NCBI GenBank assembly: GCA_038049695.1
Contig: CP142451.1
Location: 47,069,001-47,133,000 of the forward strand
From: Cinnamomum chago
Taxonomy: Eukaryota; Streptophyta; Magnoliopsida; Laurales; Lauraceae
DNA: 64,000 nt
Direction: 5' to 3'
The translations under genes were made by a program, and so were the position numbers. Shown piece by piece: positions 10,225 to 22,182 of the stretch (position 1 is its first letter; each line of letters opens with the position of its first letter). Below the pieces are notes generated by a model. The model saw nothing but the letters and a program-made list of their open reading frames with translations, was not told the origin of the DNA and made no database searches.

Positions 10225-10344
10225 GGGGGTGCAACACGAGGACTTCCCAGGAGGTCACCCATCCTAGTACTACTCTCGCCCAAGCACGCTTAACTGCGGA
10301 GTTCTGATGGGATCCGGTGCATTAGCGCTGGTATGATCGCACCC
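10225..10344 (-). rRNA. 5S: 5S rRNA, copy 20
   Basis: Consensus gene. Spacer 419 bp with a private gtgttgcc (usual gtgatgcc). Confidence 0.98.
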
Positions 10345-10763
10345 GGATTATATTCGCGAATGAAACTGGTTGTACCTTCCGGTTCGTGTCTTCCAGCGGC
10401 CCGGATTGGGTTGTCGGGGACGTAACTTTCGATCCGCCCGTCGGATTCGCCAATATGATATACCGTTGGAAAGCTCGGGACGAGCAGATCGGCGGGGCAA
10501 ACAGGCAAGCCCGTTTCGTGCCGCCGGCGGGGTCGGATTCGGCCATTCTCGATGCTGTATCCTCGGTTTTTTGCTCCCCGCTCCCCACGCCCATCGTTCC
10601 GACACCGGGAGCACGCACGTCGCCCCCATCGTGGCCCGGAATAGGGGATCGTGTTGCCCAAGTGCCCCCTGCATAACTAAACAAAATATAAAAAGTGTAA
10701 TTGCGAGTGCCAAACGATCAGCGCCCAAGGAGGGAAGGCCGAAGTTGACTTCAAAAGCAAAAA

Positions 10764-10883
10764 GGGGGTGCAACACGAGGACTTCCCAGGAGGTCACCCA
10801 TCCTAGTACTACTCTCGCCCAAGCACGCTTAACTGCGGAGTTCTGATGGGATCCGGTGCATTAGCGCTGGTATGATCGCACCC
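10764..10883 (-). rRNA. 5S: 5S rRNA, copy 21
   Basis: Consensus gene. Spacer 419 bp, unmarked. Confidence 0.98.
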
Positions 10884-11302
10884 GGATTATATTCGCGAAT
10901 GAAACTGGTTGTACCTTCCGGTTCGTGTCTTCCAGCGGCCCGGATTGGGTTGTCGGGGACGTAACTTTCGATCCGCCCGTCGGATTCGCCAATATGATAT
11001 ACCGTTGGAAAGCTCGGGACGAGCAGATCGGCGGGGCAAACAGGCAAGCCCGTTTCGTGCCGCCGGCGGGGTCGGATTCGGCCATTCTCGATGCTGTATC
11101 CTCGGTTTTTTGCTCCCCGCTCCCCACGCCCATCGTTCCGACACCGGGAGCACGCACGTCGCCCCCATCGTGGCCCGGAATAGGGGATCGTGATGCCCAA
11201 GTGCCCCCTGCATAACTAAACAAAATATAAAAAGTGTAATTGCGAGTGCCAAACGATCAGCGCCCAAGGAGGGAAGGCCGAAGTTGACTTCAAAAGCAAA
11301 AA

Positions 11303-11422
11303 GGGGGTGCAACACGAGGACTTCCCAGGAGGTCACCCATCCTAGTACTACTCTCGCCCAAGCACGCTTAACTGCGGAGTTCTGATGGGATCCGGTGCAT
11401 TAGCGCTGGTATGATCGCACCC
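11303..11422 (-). rRNA. 5S: 5S rRNA, copy 22
   Basis: Consensus gene. Spacer 419 bp with ccaccc and A7, identical in type to copy 16. Confidence 0.98.
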
Positions 11423-11841
11423 GGATTATATTCGCGAATGAAACTGGTTGTACCTTCCGGTTCGTGTCTTCCAGCGGCCCGGATTGGGTTGTCGGGGACG
11501 TAACTTTCGATCCACCCGTCGGATTCGCCAATATGATATACCGTTGGAAAGCTCGGGACGAGCAGATCGGCGGGGCAAACAGGCAAGCCCGTTTCGTGCC
11601 GCCGGCGGGGTCGGATTCGGCCATTCTCGATGCTGTATCCTCGGTTTTTTGCTCCCCGCTCCCCACGCCCATCGTTCCGACACCGGGAGCACGCACGTCG
11701 CCCCCATCGTGGCCCGGAATAGGGGATCGTGATGCCCAAGTGCCCCCTGCATAACTAAACAAAATAAAAAAAGTGTAATTGCGAGTGCCAAACGATCAGC
11801 GCCCAAGGAGGGAAGGCCGAAGTTGACTTCAAAAGCAAAAA

Positions 11842-11961
11842 GGGGGTGCAACACGAGGACTTCCCAGGAGGTCACCCATCCTAGTACTACACTCGCCCAA
11901 GCACGCTTAACTACGGAGTTCTGATGGGATCCGGGGCATTAGCGCTGGTATGATCGCACCC
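11842..11961 (-). rRNA. 5S: 5S rRNA, copy 23, A71U + C49U + A27C
   Basis: Duplicate of copy 17, with the same three changes at 11891, 11913 and 11935. Spacer 417 bp with the same gaaattgg. Confidence 0.94.
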
Positions 11962-12378
11962 GGATTATATTCGCGAATGAAATTGGTTGTACCTTCCGGT
12001 TCGTGTCTTCCAGCGGCCCGGATTGGGTTGTCGGGGACGTAACTTTCGATCCGCCCGTCGGATTCGCCAATATGATATACCGTTGGAAAGCTCGGGACGA
12101 GCAGATCGGCGGGGCAAACAGGCAAGCCCGTTTCGTGCCGCCGGCGGGGTCGGATTCGGCCATTCTCGATGCTGTATCCTCGGTTTTTTGCTCCCCGCTC
12201 CCCACGCCCATCGTTCCGACACCGGGAGCACGCACGTCGCCCCCATCGTGGCCCGGAATAGGGGATCGTGATGCCCAAGTGCCCCCTGCATAACTAAACA
12301 AAATAAAAAGTGTAATTGCGAGTGCCAAACGATCAGCGCCCAAGGAGGGAAGGCCGAAGTTGACTTCAAAAGCAAAAA

Positions 12379-12498
12379 GGGGGTGCAACACGAGGACTTC
12401 CCAGGAGGTCACCCATCCTAGTACTACTCTCGCCCAAGCACGCTTAACTGCGGAGTTCTGATGGGATCCGGTGCATTAGCGCTGGTATGATCGCACCC
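12379..12498 (-). rRNA. 5S: 5S rRNA, copy 24
   Basis: Consensus gene. Spacer 417 bp, unmarked; partner of copy 18. Confidence 0.98.
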
Positions 12499-12915
12499 GG
12501 ATTATATTCGCGAATGAAACTGGTTGTACCTTCCGGTTCGTGTCTTCCAGCGGCCCGGATTGGGTTGTCGGGGACGTAACTTTCGATCCGCCCGTCGGAT
12601 TCGCCAATATGATATACCGTTGGAAAGCTCGGGACGAGCAGATCGGCGGGGCAAACAGGCAAGCCCGTTTCGTGCCGCCGGCGGGGTCGGATTCGGCCAT
12701 TCTCGATGCTGTATCCTCGGTTTTTTGCTCCCCGCTCCCCACGCCCATCGTTCCGACACCGGGAGCACGCACGTCGCCCCCATCGTGGCCCGGAATAGGG
12801 GATCGTGATGCCCAAGTGCCCCCTGCATAACTAAACAAAATAAAAAGTGTAATTGCGAGTGCCAAACGATCAGCGCCCAAGGAGGGAAGGCCGAAGTTGA
12901 CTTCAAAAGCAAAAA

Positions 12916-13035
12916 GGGGGTGCAACACGAGGACTTCCCAGGAGGTCACCCATCCTAGTACTACTCTCGCCCAAGCACGCTTAACTGCGGAGTTCTGATG
13001 GGATCCGGTGCATTAGCGCTGGTATGATCGCACCC
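12916..13035 (-). rRNA. 5S: 5S rRNA, copy 25
   Basis: Consensus gene. Spacer 419 bp, unmarked; partner of copy 19. Confidence 0.98.
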
Positions 13036-13454
13036 GGATTATATTCGCGAATGAAACTGGTTGTACCTTCCGGTTCGTGTCTTCCAGCGGCCCGGATTGG
13101 GTTGTCGGGGACGTAACTTTCGATCCGCCCGTCGGATTCGCCAATATGATATACCGTTGGAAAGCTCGGGACGAGCAGATCGGCGGGGCAAACAGGCAAG
13201 CCCGTTTCGTGCCGCCGGCGGGGTCGGATTCGGCCATTCTCGATGCTGTATCCTCGGTTTTTTGCTCCCCGCTCCCCACGCCCATCGTTCCGACACCGGG
13301 AGCACGCACGTCGCCCCCATCGTGGCCCGGAATAGGGGATCGTGATGCCCAAGTGCCCCCTGCATAACTAAACAAAATATAAAAAGTGTAATTGCGAGTG
13401 CCAAACGATCAGCGCCCAAGGAGGGAAGGCCGAAGTTGACTTCAAAAGCAAAAA

Positions 13455-13574
13455 GGGGGTGCAACACGAGGACTTCCCAGGAGGTCACCCATCCTAGTAC
13501 TACTCTCGCCCAAGCACGCTTAACTGCGGAGTTCTGATGGGATCCGGTGCATTAGCGCTGGTATGATCGCACCC
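13455..13574 (-). rRNA. 5S: 5S rRNA, copy 26
   Basis: Consensus gene. Spacer 419 bp, unmarked. Confidence 0.98.
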
Positions 13575-13993
13575 GGATTATATTCGCGAATGAAACTGGT
13601 TGTACCTTCCGGTTCGTGTCTTCCAGCGGCCCGGATTGGGTTGTCGGGGACGTAACTTTCGATCCGCCCGTCGGATTCGCCAATATGATATACCGTTGGA
13701 AAGCTCGGGACGAGCAGATCGGCGGGGCAAACAGGCAAGCCCGTTTCGTGCCGCCGGCGGGGTCGGATTCGGCCATTCTCGATGCTGTATCCTCGGTTTT
13801 TTGCTCCCCGCTCCCCACGCCCATCGTTCCGACACCGGGAGCACGCACGTCGCCCCCATCGTGGCCCGGAATAGGGGATCGTGATGCCCAAGTGCCCCCT
13901 GCATAACTAAACAAAATATAAAAAGTGTAATTGCGAGTGCCAAACGATCAGCGCCCAAGGAGGGAAGGCCGAAGTTGACTTCAAAAGCAAAAA

Positions 13994-14113
13994 GGGGGTG
14001 CAACACGAGGACTTCCCAGGAGGTCACCCATCCTAGTACTACTCTCGCCCAAGCACGCTTAACTGCGGAGTTCTGATGGGATCCGGTGCATTAGCGCTGG
14101 TATGATCGCACCC
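13994..14113 (-). rRNA. 5S: 5S rRNA, copy 27
   Basis: Consensus gene. Spacer 419 bp with gtgtcatt, a marker that always precedes a C46A gene on the window strand. Confidence 0.98.
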
Positions 14114-14532
14114 GGATTATATTCGCGAATGAAACTGGTTGTACCTTCCGGTTCGTGTCTTCCAGCGGCCCGGATTGGGTTGTCGGGGACGTAACTTTCG
14201 ATCCGCCCGTCGGATTCGCCAATATGATATACCGTTGGAAAGCTCGGGACGAGCAGATCGGCGGGGCAAACAGGCAAGCCCGTTTCGTGCCGCCGGCGGG
14301 GTCGGATTCGGCCATTCTCGATGCTGTATCCTCGGTTTTTTGCTCCCCGCTCCCCACGCCCATCGTTCCGACACCGGGAGCACGCACGTCGCCCCCATCG
14401 TGGCCCGGAATAGGGGATCGTGATGCCCAAGTGCCCCCTGCATAACTAAACAAAATATAAAAAGTGTCATTGCGAGTGCCAAACGATCAGCGCCCAAGGA
14501 GGGAAGGCCGAAGTTGACTTCAAAAGCAAAAA

Positions 14533-14652
14533 GGGGGTGCAACACGAGGACTTCCCAGGAGGTCACCCATCCTAGTACTACTCTCGCCCAAGCACGCTTA
14601 ACTGCGTAGTTCTGATGGGATCCGGTGCATTAGCGCTGGTATGATCGCACCC
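14533..14652 (-). rRNA. 5S: 5S rRNA, copy 28, C46A
   Basis: C46A (window 14607) should break a helix III pair with G31. Spacer 417 bp with cattacta (usual cataacta), as in copies 38 and 47. Confidence 0.96.
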
Positions 14653-15069
14653 GGATTATATTCGCGAATGAAACTGGTTGTACCTTCCGGTTCGTGTCTT
14701 CCAGCGGCCCGGATTGGGTTGTCGGGGACGTAACTTTCGATCCGCCCGTCGGATTCGCCAATATGATATACCGTTGGAAAGCTCGGGACGAGCAGATCGG
14801 CGGGGCAAACAGGCAAGCCCGTTTCGTGCCGCCGGCGGGGTCGGATTCGGCCATTCTCGATGCTGTATCCTCGGTTTTTTGCTCCCCGCTCCCCACGCCC
14901 ATCGTTCCGACACCGGGAGCACGCACGTCGCCCCCATCGTGGCCCGGAATAGGGGATCGTGATGCCCAAGTGCCCCCTGCATTACTAAACAAAATAAAAA
15001 GTGTAATTGCGAGTGCCAAACGATCAGCGCCCAAGGAGGGAAGGCCGAAGTTGACTTCAAAAGCAAAAA

Positions 15070-15189
15070 GGGGGTGCAACACGAGGACTTCCCAGGAGGT
15101 CACCCATCCTAGTACTACTCTCGCCCAAGCACGCTTAACTGCGGAGTTCTGATGGGATCCGGTGCATTAGCGCTGGTATGATCGCACCC
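15070..15189 (-). rRNA. 5S: 5S rRNA, copy 29
   Basis: Consensus gene. Spacer 419 bp, cggacg type. Confidence 0.98.
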
Positions 15190-15608
15190 GGATTATATTC
15201 GCGAATGAAACTGGTTGTACCTTCCGGTTCGTGTCTTCCAGCGGCCCGGATTGGGTTGTCGGGGACGTAACTTTCGATCCGCCCGTCGGATTCGCCAATA
15301 TGATATACCGTTGGAAAGCTCGGGACGAGCAGATCGGCGGGGCAAACAGGCAAGCCCGTTTCGTGCCGCCGGCGGGGTCGGATTCGGCCATTCTCGATGC
15401 TGTATCCTCGGTTTTTTGCTCCCCGCTCCCCACGCCCATCGTTCCGACACCGGGAGCACGGACGTCGCCCCCATCGTGGCCCGGAATAGGGGATCGTGAT
15501 GCCCAAGTGCCCCCTGCATAACTAAACAAAATATAAAAAGTGTAATTGCGAGTGCCAAACGATCAGCGCCCAAGGAGGGAAGGCCGAAGTTGACTTCAAA
15601 AGCAAAAA

Positions 15609-15728
15609 GGGGGTGCAACACGAGGACTTCCCAGGAGGTCACCCATCCTAGTACTACTCTCGCCCAAGCACGCTTAACTGCGGAGTTCTGATGGGATCCG
15701 GTGCATTAGCGCTGGTATGATCGCACCC
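15609..15728 (-). rRNA. 5S: 5S rRNA, copy 30
   Basis: Consensus gene. Spacer 417 bp, unmarked. Confidence 0.98.
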
Positions 15729-16145
15729 GGATTATATTCGCGAATGAAACTGGTTGTACCTTCCGGTTCGTGTCTTCCAGCGGCCCGGATTGGGTTGTCG
15801 GGGACGTAACTTTCGATCCGCCCGTCGGATTCGCCAATATGATATACCGTTGGAAAGCTCGGGACGAGCAGATCGGCGGGGCAAACAGGCAAGCCCGTTT
15901 CGTGCCGCCGGCGGGGTCGGATTCGGCCATTCTCGATGCTGTATCCTCGGTTTTTTGCTCCCCGCTCCCCACGCCCATCGTTCCGACACCGGGAGCACGC
16001 ACGTCGCCCCCATCGTGGCCCGGAATAGGGGATCGTGATGCCCAAGTGCCCCCTGCATAACTAAACAAAATAAAAAGTGTAATTGCGAGTGCCAAACGAT
16101 CAGCGCCCAAGGAGGGAAGGCCGAAGTTGACTTCAAAAGCAAAAA

Positions 16146-16265
16146 GGGGGTGCAACACGAGGACTTCCCAGGAGGTCACCCATCCTAGTACTACTCTCGC
16201 CCAAGCACGCTTAACTGCGGAGTTCTGATGGGATCCGGTGCATTAGCGCTGGTATGATCGCACCC
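16146..16265 (-). rRNA. 5S: 5S rRNA, copy 31
   Basis: Consensus gene. Spacer 419 bp, cggacg type; the last such spacer before copy 86. Confidence 0.98.
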
Positions 16266-16684
16266 GGATTATATTCGCGAATGAAACTGGTTGTACCTTC
16301 CGGTTCGTGTCTTCCAGCGGCCCGGATTGGGTTGTCGGGGACGTAACTTTCGATCCGCCCGTCGGATTCGCCAATATGATATACCGTTGGAAAGCTCGGG
16401 ACGAGCAGATCGGCGGGGCAAACAGGCAAGCCCGTTTCGTGCCGCCGGCGGGGTCGGATTCGGCCATTCTCGATGCTGTATCCTCGGTTTTTTGCTCCCC
16501 GCTCCCCACGCCCATCGTTCCGACACCGGGAGCACGGACGTCGCCCCCATCGTGGCCCGGAATAGGGGATCGTGATGCCCAAGTGCCCCCTGCATAACTA
16601 AACAAAATATAAAAAGTGTAATTGCGAGTGCCAAACGATCAGCGCCCAAGGAGGGAAGGCCGAAGTTGACTTCAAAAGCAAAAA

Positions 16685-16804
16685 GGGGGTGCAACACGAG
16701 GACTTCCCAGGAGGTCACCCATCCTAGTACTACTCTCGCCCAAGCACGCTTAACTGCGGAGTTCTGATGGGATCCGGTGCATTAGCGCTGGTATGATCGC
16801 ACCC
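16685..16804 (-). rRNA. 5S: 5S rRNA, copy 32
   Basis: Consensus gene. Spacer 417 bp with a private agtttact (usual agttgact). Confidence 0.98.
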
Positions 16805-17221
16805 GGATTATATTCGCGAATGAAACTGGTTGTACCTTCCGGTTCGTGTCTTCCAGCGGCCCGGATTGGGTTGTCGGGGACGTAACTTTCGATCCGCCCG
16901 TCGGATTCGCCAATATGATATACCGTTGGAAAGCTCGGGACGAGCAGATCGGCGGGGCAAACAGGCAAGCCCGTTTCGTGCCGCCGGCGGGGTCGGATTC
17001 GGCCATTCTCGATGCTGTATCCTCGGTTTTTTGCTCCCCGCTCCCCACGCCCATCGTTCCGACACCGGGAGCACGCACGTCGCCCCCATCGTGGCCCGGA
17101 ATAGGGGATCGTGATGCCCAAGTGCCCCCTGCATAACTAAACAAAATAAAAAGTGTAATTGCGAGTGCCAAACGATCAGCGCCCAAGGAGGGAAGGCCGA
17201 AGTTTACTTCAAAAGCAAAAA

Positions 17222-17341
17222 GGGGGTGCAACACGAGGACTTCCCAGGAGGTCACCCATCCTAGTACTACTCTCGCCCAAGCACGCTTAACTGCGGAGTT
17301 CTGATGGGATCCGGTGCATTAGCGCTGGTATGATCGCACCC
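17222..17341 (-). rRNA. 5S: 5S rRNA, copy 33
   Basis: Consensus gene. Spacer 419 bp with a private ggatgtaa (usual ggacgtaa, a CpG transition). Confidence 0.98.
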
Positions 17342-17760
17342 GGATTATATTCGCGAATGAAACTGGTTGTACCTTCCGGTTCGTGTCTTCCAGCGGCCCG
17401 GATTGGGTTGTCGGGGATGTAACTTTCGATCCGCCCGTCGGATTCGCCAATATGATATACCGTTGGAAAGCTCGGGACGAGCAGATCGGCGGGGCAAACA
17501 GGCAAGCCCGTTTCGTGCCGCCGGCGGGGTCGGATTCGGCCATTCTCGATGCTGTATCCTCGGTTTTTTGCTCCCCGCTCCCCACGCCCATCGTTCCGAC
17601 ACCGGGAGCACGCACGTCGCCCCCATCGTGGCCCGGAATAGGGGATCGTGATGCCCAAGTGCCCCCTGCATAACTAAACAAAATATAAAAAGTGTAATTG
17701 CGAGTGCCAAACGATCAGCGCCCAAGGAGGGAAGGCCGAAGTTGACTTCAAAAGCAAAAA

Positions 17761-17880
17761 GGGGGTGCAACACGAGGACTTCCCAGGAGGTCACCCATCC
17801 TAGTACTACTCTCGCCCAAGCACGCTTAACTGCGGAGTTCTGATGGGATCCGGTGCATTAGCGCTGGTATGATCGCACCC
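17761..17880 (-). rRNA. 5S: 5S rRNA, copy 34
   Basis: Consensus gene. Spacer 419 bp, unmarked. Confidence 0.98.
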
Positions 17881-18299
17881 GGATTATATTCGCGAATGAA
17901 ACTGGTTGTACCTTCCGGTTCGTGTCTTCCAGCGGCCCGGATTGGGTTGTCGGGGACGTAACTTTCGATCCGCCCGTCGGATTCGCCAATATGATATACC
18001 GTTGGAAAGCTCGGGACGAGCAGATCGGCGGGGCAAACAGGCAAGCCCGTTTCGTGCCGCCGGCGGGGTCGGATTCGGCCATTCTCGATGCTGTATCCTC
18101 GGTTTTTTGCTCCCCGCTCCCCACGCCCATCGTTCCGACACCGGGAGCACGCACGTCGCCCCCATCGTGGCCCGGAATAGGGGATCGTGATGCCCAAGTG
18201 CCCCCTGCATAACTAAACAAAATATAAAAAGTGTAATTGCGAGTGCCAAACGATCAGCGCCCAAGGAGGGAAGGCCGAAGTTGACTTCAAAAGCAAAAA

Positions 18300-18419
18300 G
18301 GGGGTGCAACACGAGGACTTCCCAGGAGGTCACCCATCCTAGTACTACTCTCGCCCAAGCACGCTTAACTGCGGAGTTCTGATGGGATCCGGTGCATTAG
18401 CGCTGGTATGATCGCACCC
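18300..18419 (-). rRNA. 5S: 5S rRNA, copy 35
   Basis: Consensus gene. Spacer 417 bp, gatgttg type. First unit of the nine-unit repeat. Confidence 0.98.
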
Positions 18420-18836
18420 GGATTATATTCGCGAATGAAACTGGTTGTACCTTCCGGTTCGTGTCTTCCAGCGGCCCGGATTGGGTTGTCGGGGACGTAA
18501 CTTTCGATCCGCCCGTCGGATTCGCCAATATGATATACCGTTGGAAAGCTCGGGACGAGCAGATCGGCGGGGCAAACAGGCAAGCCCGTTTCGTGCCGCC
18601 GGCGGGGTCGGATTCGGCCATTCTCGATGTTGTATCCTCGGTTTTTTGCTCCCCGCTCCCCACGCCCATCGTTCCGACACCGGGAGCACGCACGTCGCCC
18701 CCATCGTGGCCCGGAATAGGGGATCGTGATGCCCAAGTGCCCCCTGCATAACTAAACAAAATAAAAAGTGTAATTGCGAGTGCCAAACGATCAGCGCCCA
18801 AGGAGGGAAGGCCGAAGTTGACTTCAAAAGCAAAAA

Positions 18837-18956
18837 GGGGGTGCAACACGAGGACTTCCCAGGAGGTCACCCATCCTAGTACTACTCTCGCCCAAGCACG
18901 CTTAACTGCGGAGTTCTGATGGGATCCGGTGCATTAGCGCTGGTATGATCGCACCC
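18837..18956 (-). rRNA. 5S: 5S rRNA, copy 36
   Basis: Consensus gene. Spacer 417 bp, ctcccgacg type. Confidence 0.98.
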
Positions 18957-19373
18957 GGATTATATTCGCGAATGAAACTGGTTGTACCTTCCGGTTCGTG
19001 TCTTCCAGCGGCCCGGATTGGGTTGTCGGGGACGTAACTTTCGATCCGCCCGTCGGATTCGCCAATATGATATACCGTTGGAAAGCTCGGGACGAGCAGA
19101 TCGGCGGGGCAAACAGGCAAGCCCGTTTCGTGCCGCCGGCGGGGTCGGATTCGGCCATTCTCGATGCTGTATCCTCGGTTTTTTGCTCCCCGCTCCCGAC
19201 GCCCATCGTTCCGACACCGGGAGCACGCACGTCGCCCCCATCGTGGCCCGGAATAGGGGATCGTGATGCCCAAGTGCCCCCTGCATAACTAAACAAAATA
19301 AAAAGTGTAATTGCGAGTGCCAAACGATCAGCGCCCAAGGAGGGAAGGCCGAAGTTGACTTCAAAAGCAAAAA

Positions 19374-19493
19374 GGGGGTGCAACACGAGGACTTCCCAGG
19401 AGGTCACCCATCCTAGTACTACTCTCGCCCAAGCACGCTTAACTGCGGAGTTCTGATGGGATCCGGTGCATTAGCGCTGGTATGATCGCACCC
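19374..19493 (-). rRNA. 5S: 5S rRNA, copy 37
   Basis: Consensus gene. Spacer 419 bp, gtgtcatt type. Confidence 0.98.
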
Positions 19494-19912
19494 GGATTAT
19501 ATTCGCGAATGAAACTGGTTGTACCTTCCGGTTCGTGTCTTCCAGCGGCCCGGATTGGGTTGTCGGGGACGTAACTTTCGATCCGCCCGTCGGATTCGCC
19601 AATATGATATACCGTTGGAAAGCTCGGGACGAGCAGATCGGCGGGGCAAACAGGCAAGCCCGTTTCGTGCCGCCGGCGGGGTCGGATTCGGCCATTCTCG
19701 ATGCTGTATCCTCGGTTTTTTGCTCCCCGCTCCCCACGCCCATCGTTCCGACACCGGGAGCACGCACGTCGCCCCCATCGTGGCCCGGAATAGGGGATCG
19801 TGATGCCCAAGTGCCCCCTGCATAACTAAACAAAATATAAAAAGTGTCATTGCGAGTGCCAAACGATCAGCGCCCAAGGAGGGAAGGCCGAAGTTGACTT
19901 CAAAAGCAAAAA

Positions 19913-20032
19913 GGGGGTGCAACACGAGGACTTCCCAGGAGGTCACCCATCCTAGTACTACTCTCGCCCAAGCACGCTTAACTGCGTAGTTCTGATGGGA
20001 TCCGGTGCATTAGCGCTGGTATGATCGCACCC
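19913..20032 (-). rRNA. 5S: 5S rRNA, copy 38, C46A
   Basis: C46A at window 19987. Spacer 417 bp with cattacta, as in copy 28. Confidence 0.96.
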
Positions 20033-20449
20033 GGATTATATTCGCGAATGAAACTGGTTGTACCTTCCGGTTCGTGTCTTCCAGCGGCCCGGATTGGGTT
20101 GTCGGGGACGTAACTTTCGATCCGCCCGTCGGATTCGCCAATATGATATACCGTTGGAAAGCTCGGGACGAGCAGATCGGCGGGGCAAACAGGCAAGCCC
20201 GTTTCGTGCCGCCGGCGGGGTCGGATTCGGCCATTCTCGATGCTGTATCCTCGGTTTTTTGCTCCCCGCTCCCCACGCCCATCGTTCCGACACCGGGAGC
20301 ACGCACGTCGCCCCCATCGTGGCCCGGAATAGGGGATCGTGATGCCCAAGTGCCCCCTGCATTACTAAACAAAATAAAAAGTGTAATTGCGAGTGCCAAA
20401 CGATCAGCGCCCAAGGAGGGAAGGCCGAAGTTGACTTCAAAAGCAAAAA

Positions 20450-20569
20450 GGGGGTGCAACACGAGGACTTCCCAGGAGGTCACCCATCCTAGTACTACTC
20501 TCGCCCAAGCACGCTTAACTGCGGAGTTCTGATGGGATCCGGTGCATTAGCGCTGGTATGATCGCACCC
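20450..20569 (-). rRNA. 5S: 5S rRNA, copy 39
   Basis: Consensus gene with a heavily marked 417-bp spacer: -11 G>A (atttgcg), ggtaaacggg (usual ggcaaacagg), gggaggacg and aaataaaat. The aaacgggc change completes a perfect 8-bp inverted repeat at 20724-20741. Confidence 0.97.
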
Positions 20570-20986
20570 GGATTATATTTGCGAATGAAACTGGTTGTAC
20601 CTTCCGGTTCGTGTCTTCCAGCGGCCCGGATTGGGTTGTCGGGGACGTAACTTTCGATCCGCCCGTCGGATTCGCCAATATGATATACCGTTGGAAAGCT
20701 CGGGACGAGCAGATCGGCGGGGTAAACGGGCAAGCCCGTTTCGTGCCGCCGGCGGGGTCGGATTCGGCCATTCTCGATGCTGTATCCTCGGTTTTTTGCT
20801 CCCCGCTCCCCACGCCCATCGTTCCGACACCGGGAGGACGCACGTCGCCCCCATCGTGGCCCGGAATAGGGGATCGTGATGCCCAAGTGCCCCCTGCATA
20901 ACTAAATAAAATAAAAAGTGTAATTGCGAGTGCCAAACGATCAGCGCCCAAGGAGGGAAGGCCGAAGTTGACTTCAAAAGCAAAAA

Positions 20987-21106
20987 GGGGGTGCAACACG
21001 AGGACTTCCCAGGAGGTCACCCATCCTAGTACTACTCTAGCCCAAGCACGCTTAACTTCGGAGTTCTGATGGGATCCGGTGCATTAGCGCTGGTATGATC
21101 GCACCC
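20987..21106 (-). rRNA. 5S: 5S rRNA, copy 40, G68U + C49A
   Basis: G68U (21039) lies in the intermediate element and should break a helix V pair; C49A (21058) changes a helix III bulge. Also -1 C>U (21107). Three changes at or near promoter positions make this a candidate weak copy. Spacer 419 bp. Confidence 0.94.
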
Positions 21107-21525
21107 AGATTATATTCGCGAATGAAACTGGTTGTACCTTCCGGTTCGTGTCTTCCAGCGGCCCGGATTGGGTTGTCGGGGACGTAACTTTCGATCCGCC
21201 CGTCGGATTCGCCAATATGATATACCGTTGGAAAGCTCGGGACGAGCAGATCGGCGGGGCAAACAGGCAAGCCCGTTTCGTGCCGCCGGCGGGGTCGGAT
21301 TCGGCCATTCTCGATGCTGTATCCTCGGTTTTTTGCTCCCCGCTCCCCACGCCCATCGTTCCGACACCGGGAGCACGCACGTCGCCCCCATCGTGGCCCG
21401 GAATAGGGGATCGTGATGCCCAAGTGCCCCCTGCATAACTAAACAAAATATAAAAAGTGTAATTGCGAGTGCCAAACGATCAGCGCCCAAGGAGGGAAGG
21501 CCGAAGTTGACTTCAAAAGCAAAAA

Positions 21526-21645
21526 GGGGGTGCAACACGAGGACTTCCCAGGAGGTCACCCATCCTAGTACTACTCTCGCCCAAGCACGCTTAACTGCGG
21601 AGTTCTGATGGGATCCGGTGCATTAGCGCTGGTATGATCGCACCC
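21526..21645 (-). rRNA. 5S: 5S rRNA, copy 41
   Basis: Consensus gene. Spacer 417 bp, gatgttg type. Confidence 0.98.
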
Positions 21646-22062
21646 GGATTATATTCGCGAATGAAACTGGTTGTACCTTCCGGTTCGTGTCTTCCAGCGG
21701 CCCGGATTGGGTTGTCGGGGACGTAACTTTCGATCCGCCCGTCGGATTCGCCAATATGATATACCGTTGGAAAGCTCGGGACGAGCAGATCGGCGGGGCA
21801 AACAGGCAAGCCCGTTTCGTGCCGCCGGCGGGGTCGGATTCGGCCATTCTCGATGTTGTATCCTCGGTTTTTTGCTCCCCGCTCCCCACGCCCATCGTTC
21901 CGACACCGGGAGCACGCACGTCGCCCCCATCGTGGCCCGGAATAGGGGATCGTGATGCCCAAGTGCCCCCTGCATAACTAAACAAAATAAAAAGTGTAAT
22001 TGCGAGTGCCAAACGATCAGCGCCCAAGGAGGGAAGGCCGAAGTTGACTTCAAAAGCAAAAA

Positions 22063-22182
22063 GGGGGTGCAACACGAGGACTTCCCAGGAGGTCACCCAT
22101 CCTAGTACTACTCTCGCCCTAGCACGCTTAACTGCGGAGTTCTGATGGGATCCGGTGCATTAGCGCTGGTATGATCGCACCC
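22063..22182 (-). rRNA. 5S: 5S rRNA, copy 42, U63A
   Basis: U63A (22120) lies in the A box. Position 63 is probably the single bulged base of helix II, so pairing may be unaffected. Spacer 419 bp. Confidence 0.96.

Larger units (their letters stand above)
8073..11302 (-). repeat. Six-unit higher-order repeat, first copy (copies 16-21)
   Basis: This 3230-bp block is followed directly by copies 22-27 with the same order: a ccaccc/A7 spacer unit, then the gene with A71U, C49U and A27C, then plain units. Copies 16-19 and 22-25 share every marker. The last two units of each block differ by one private change each (gtgttgcc in copy 20, gtgtcatt in copy 27). Confidence 0.85.
11303..14532 (-). repeat. 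Six-unit higher-order repeat, second copy (copies 22-27)
   Basis: Direct partner of copies 16-21 and of exactly equal length (3230 bp). The shared three-change 5S gene (copies 17 and 23) makes independent origin very unlikely. Confidence 0.85.
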
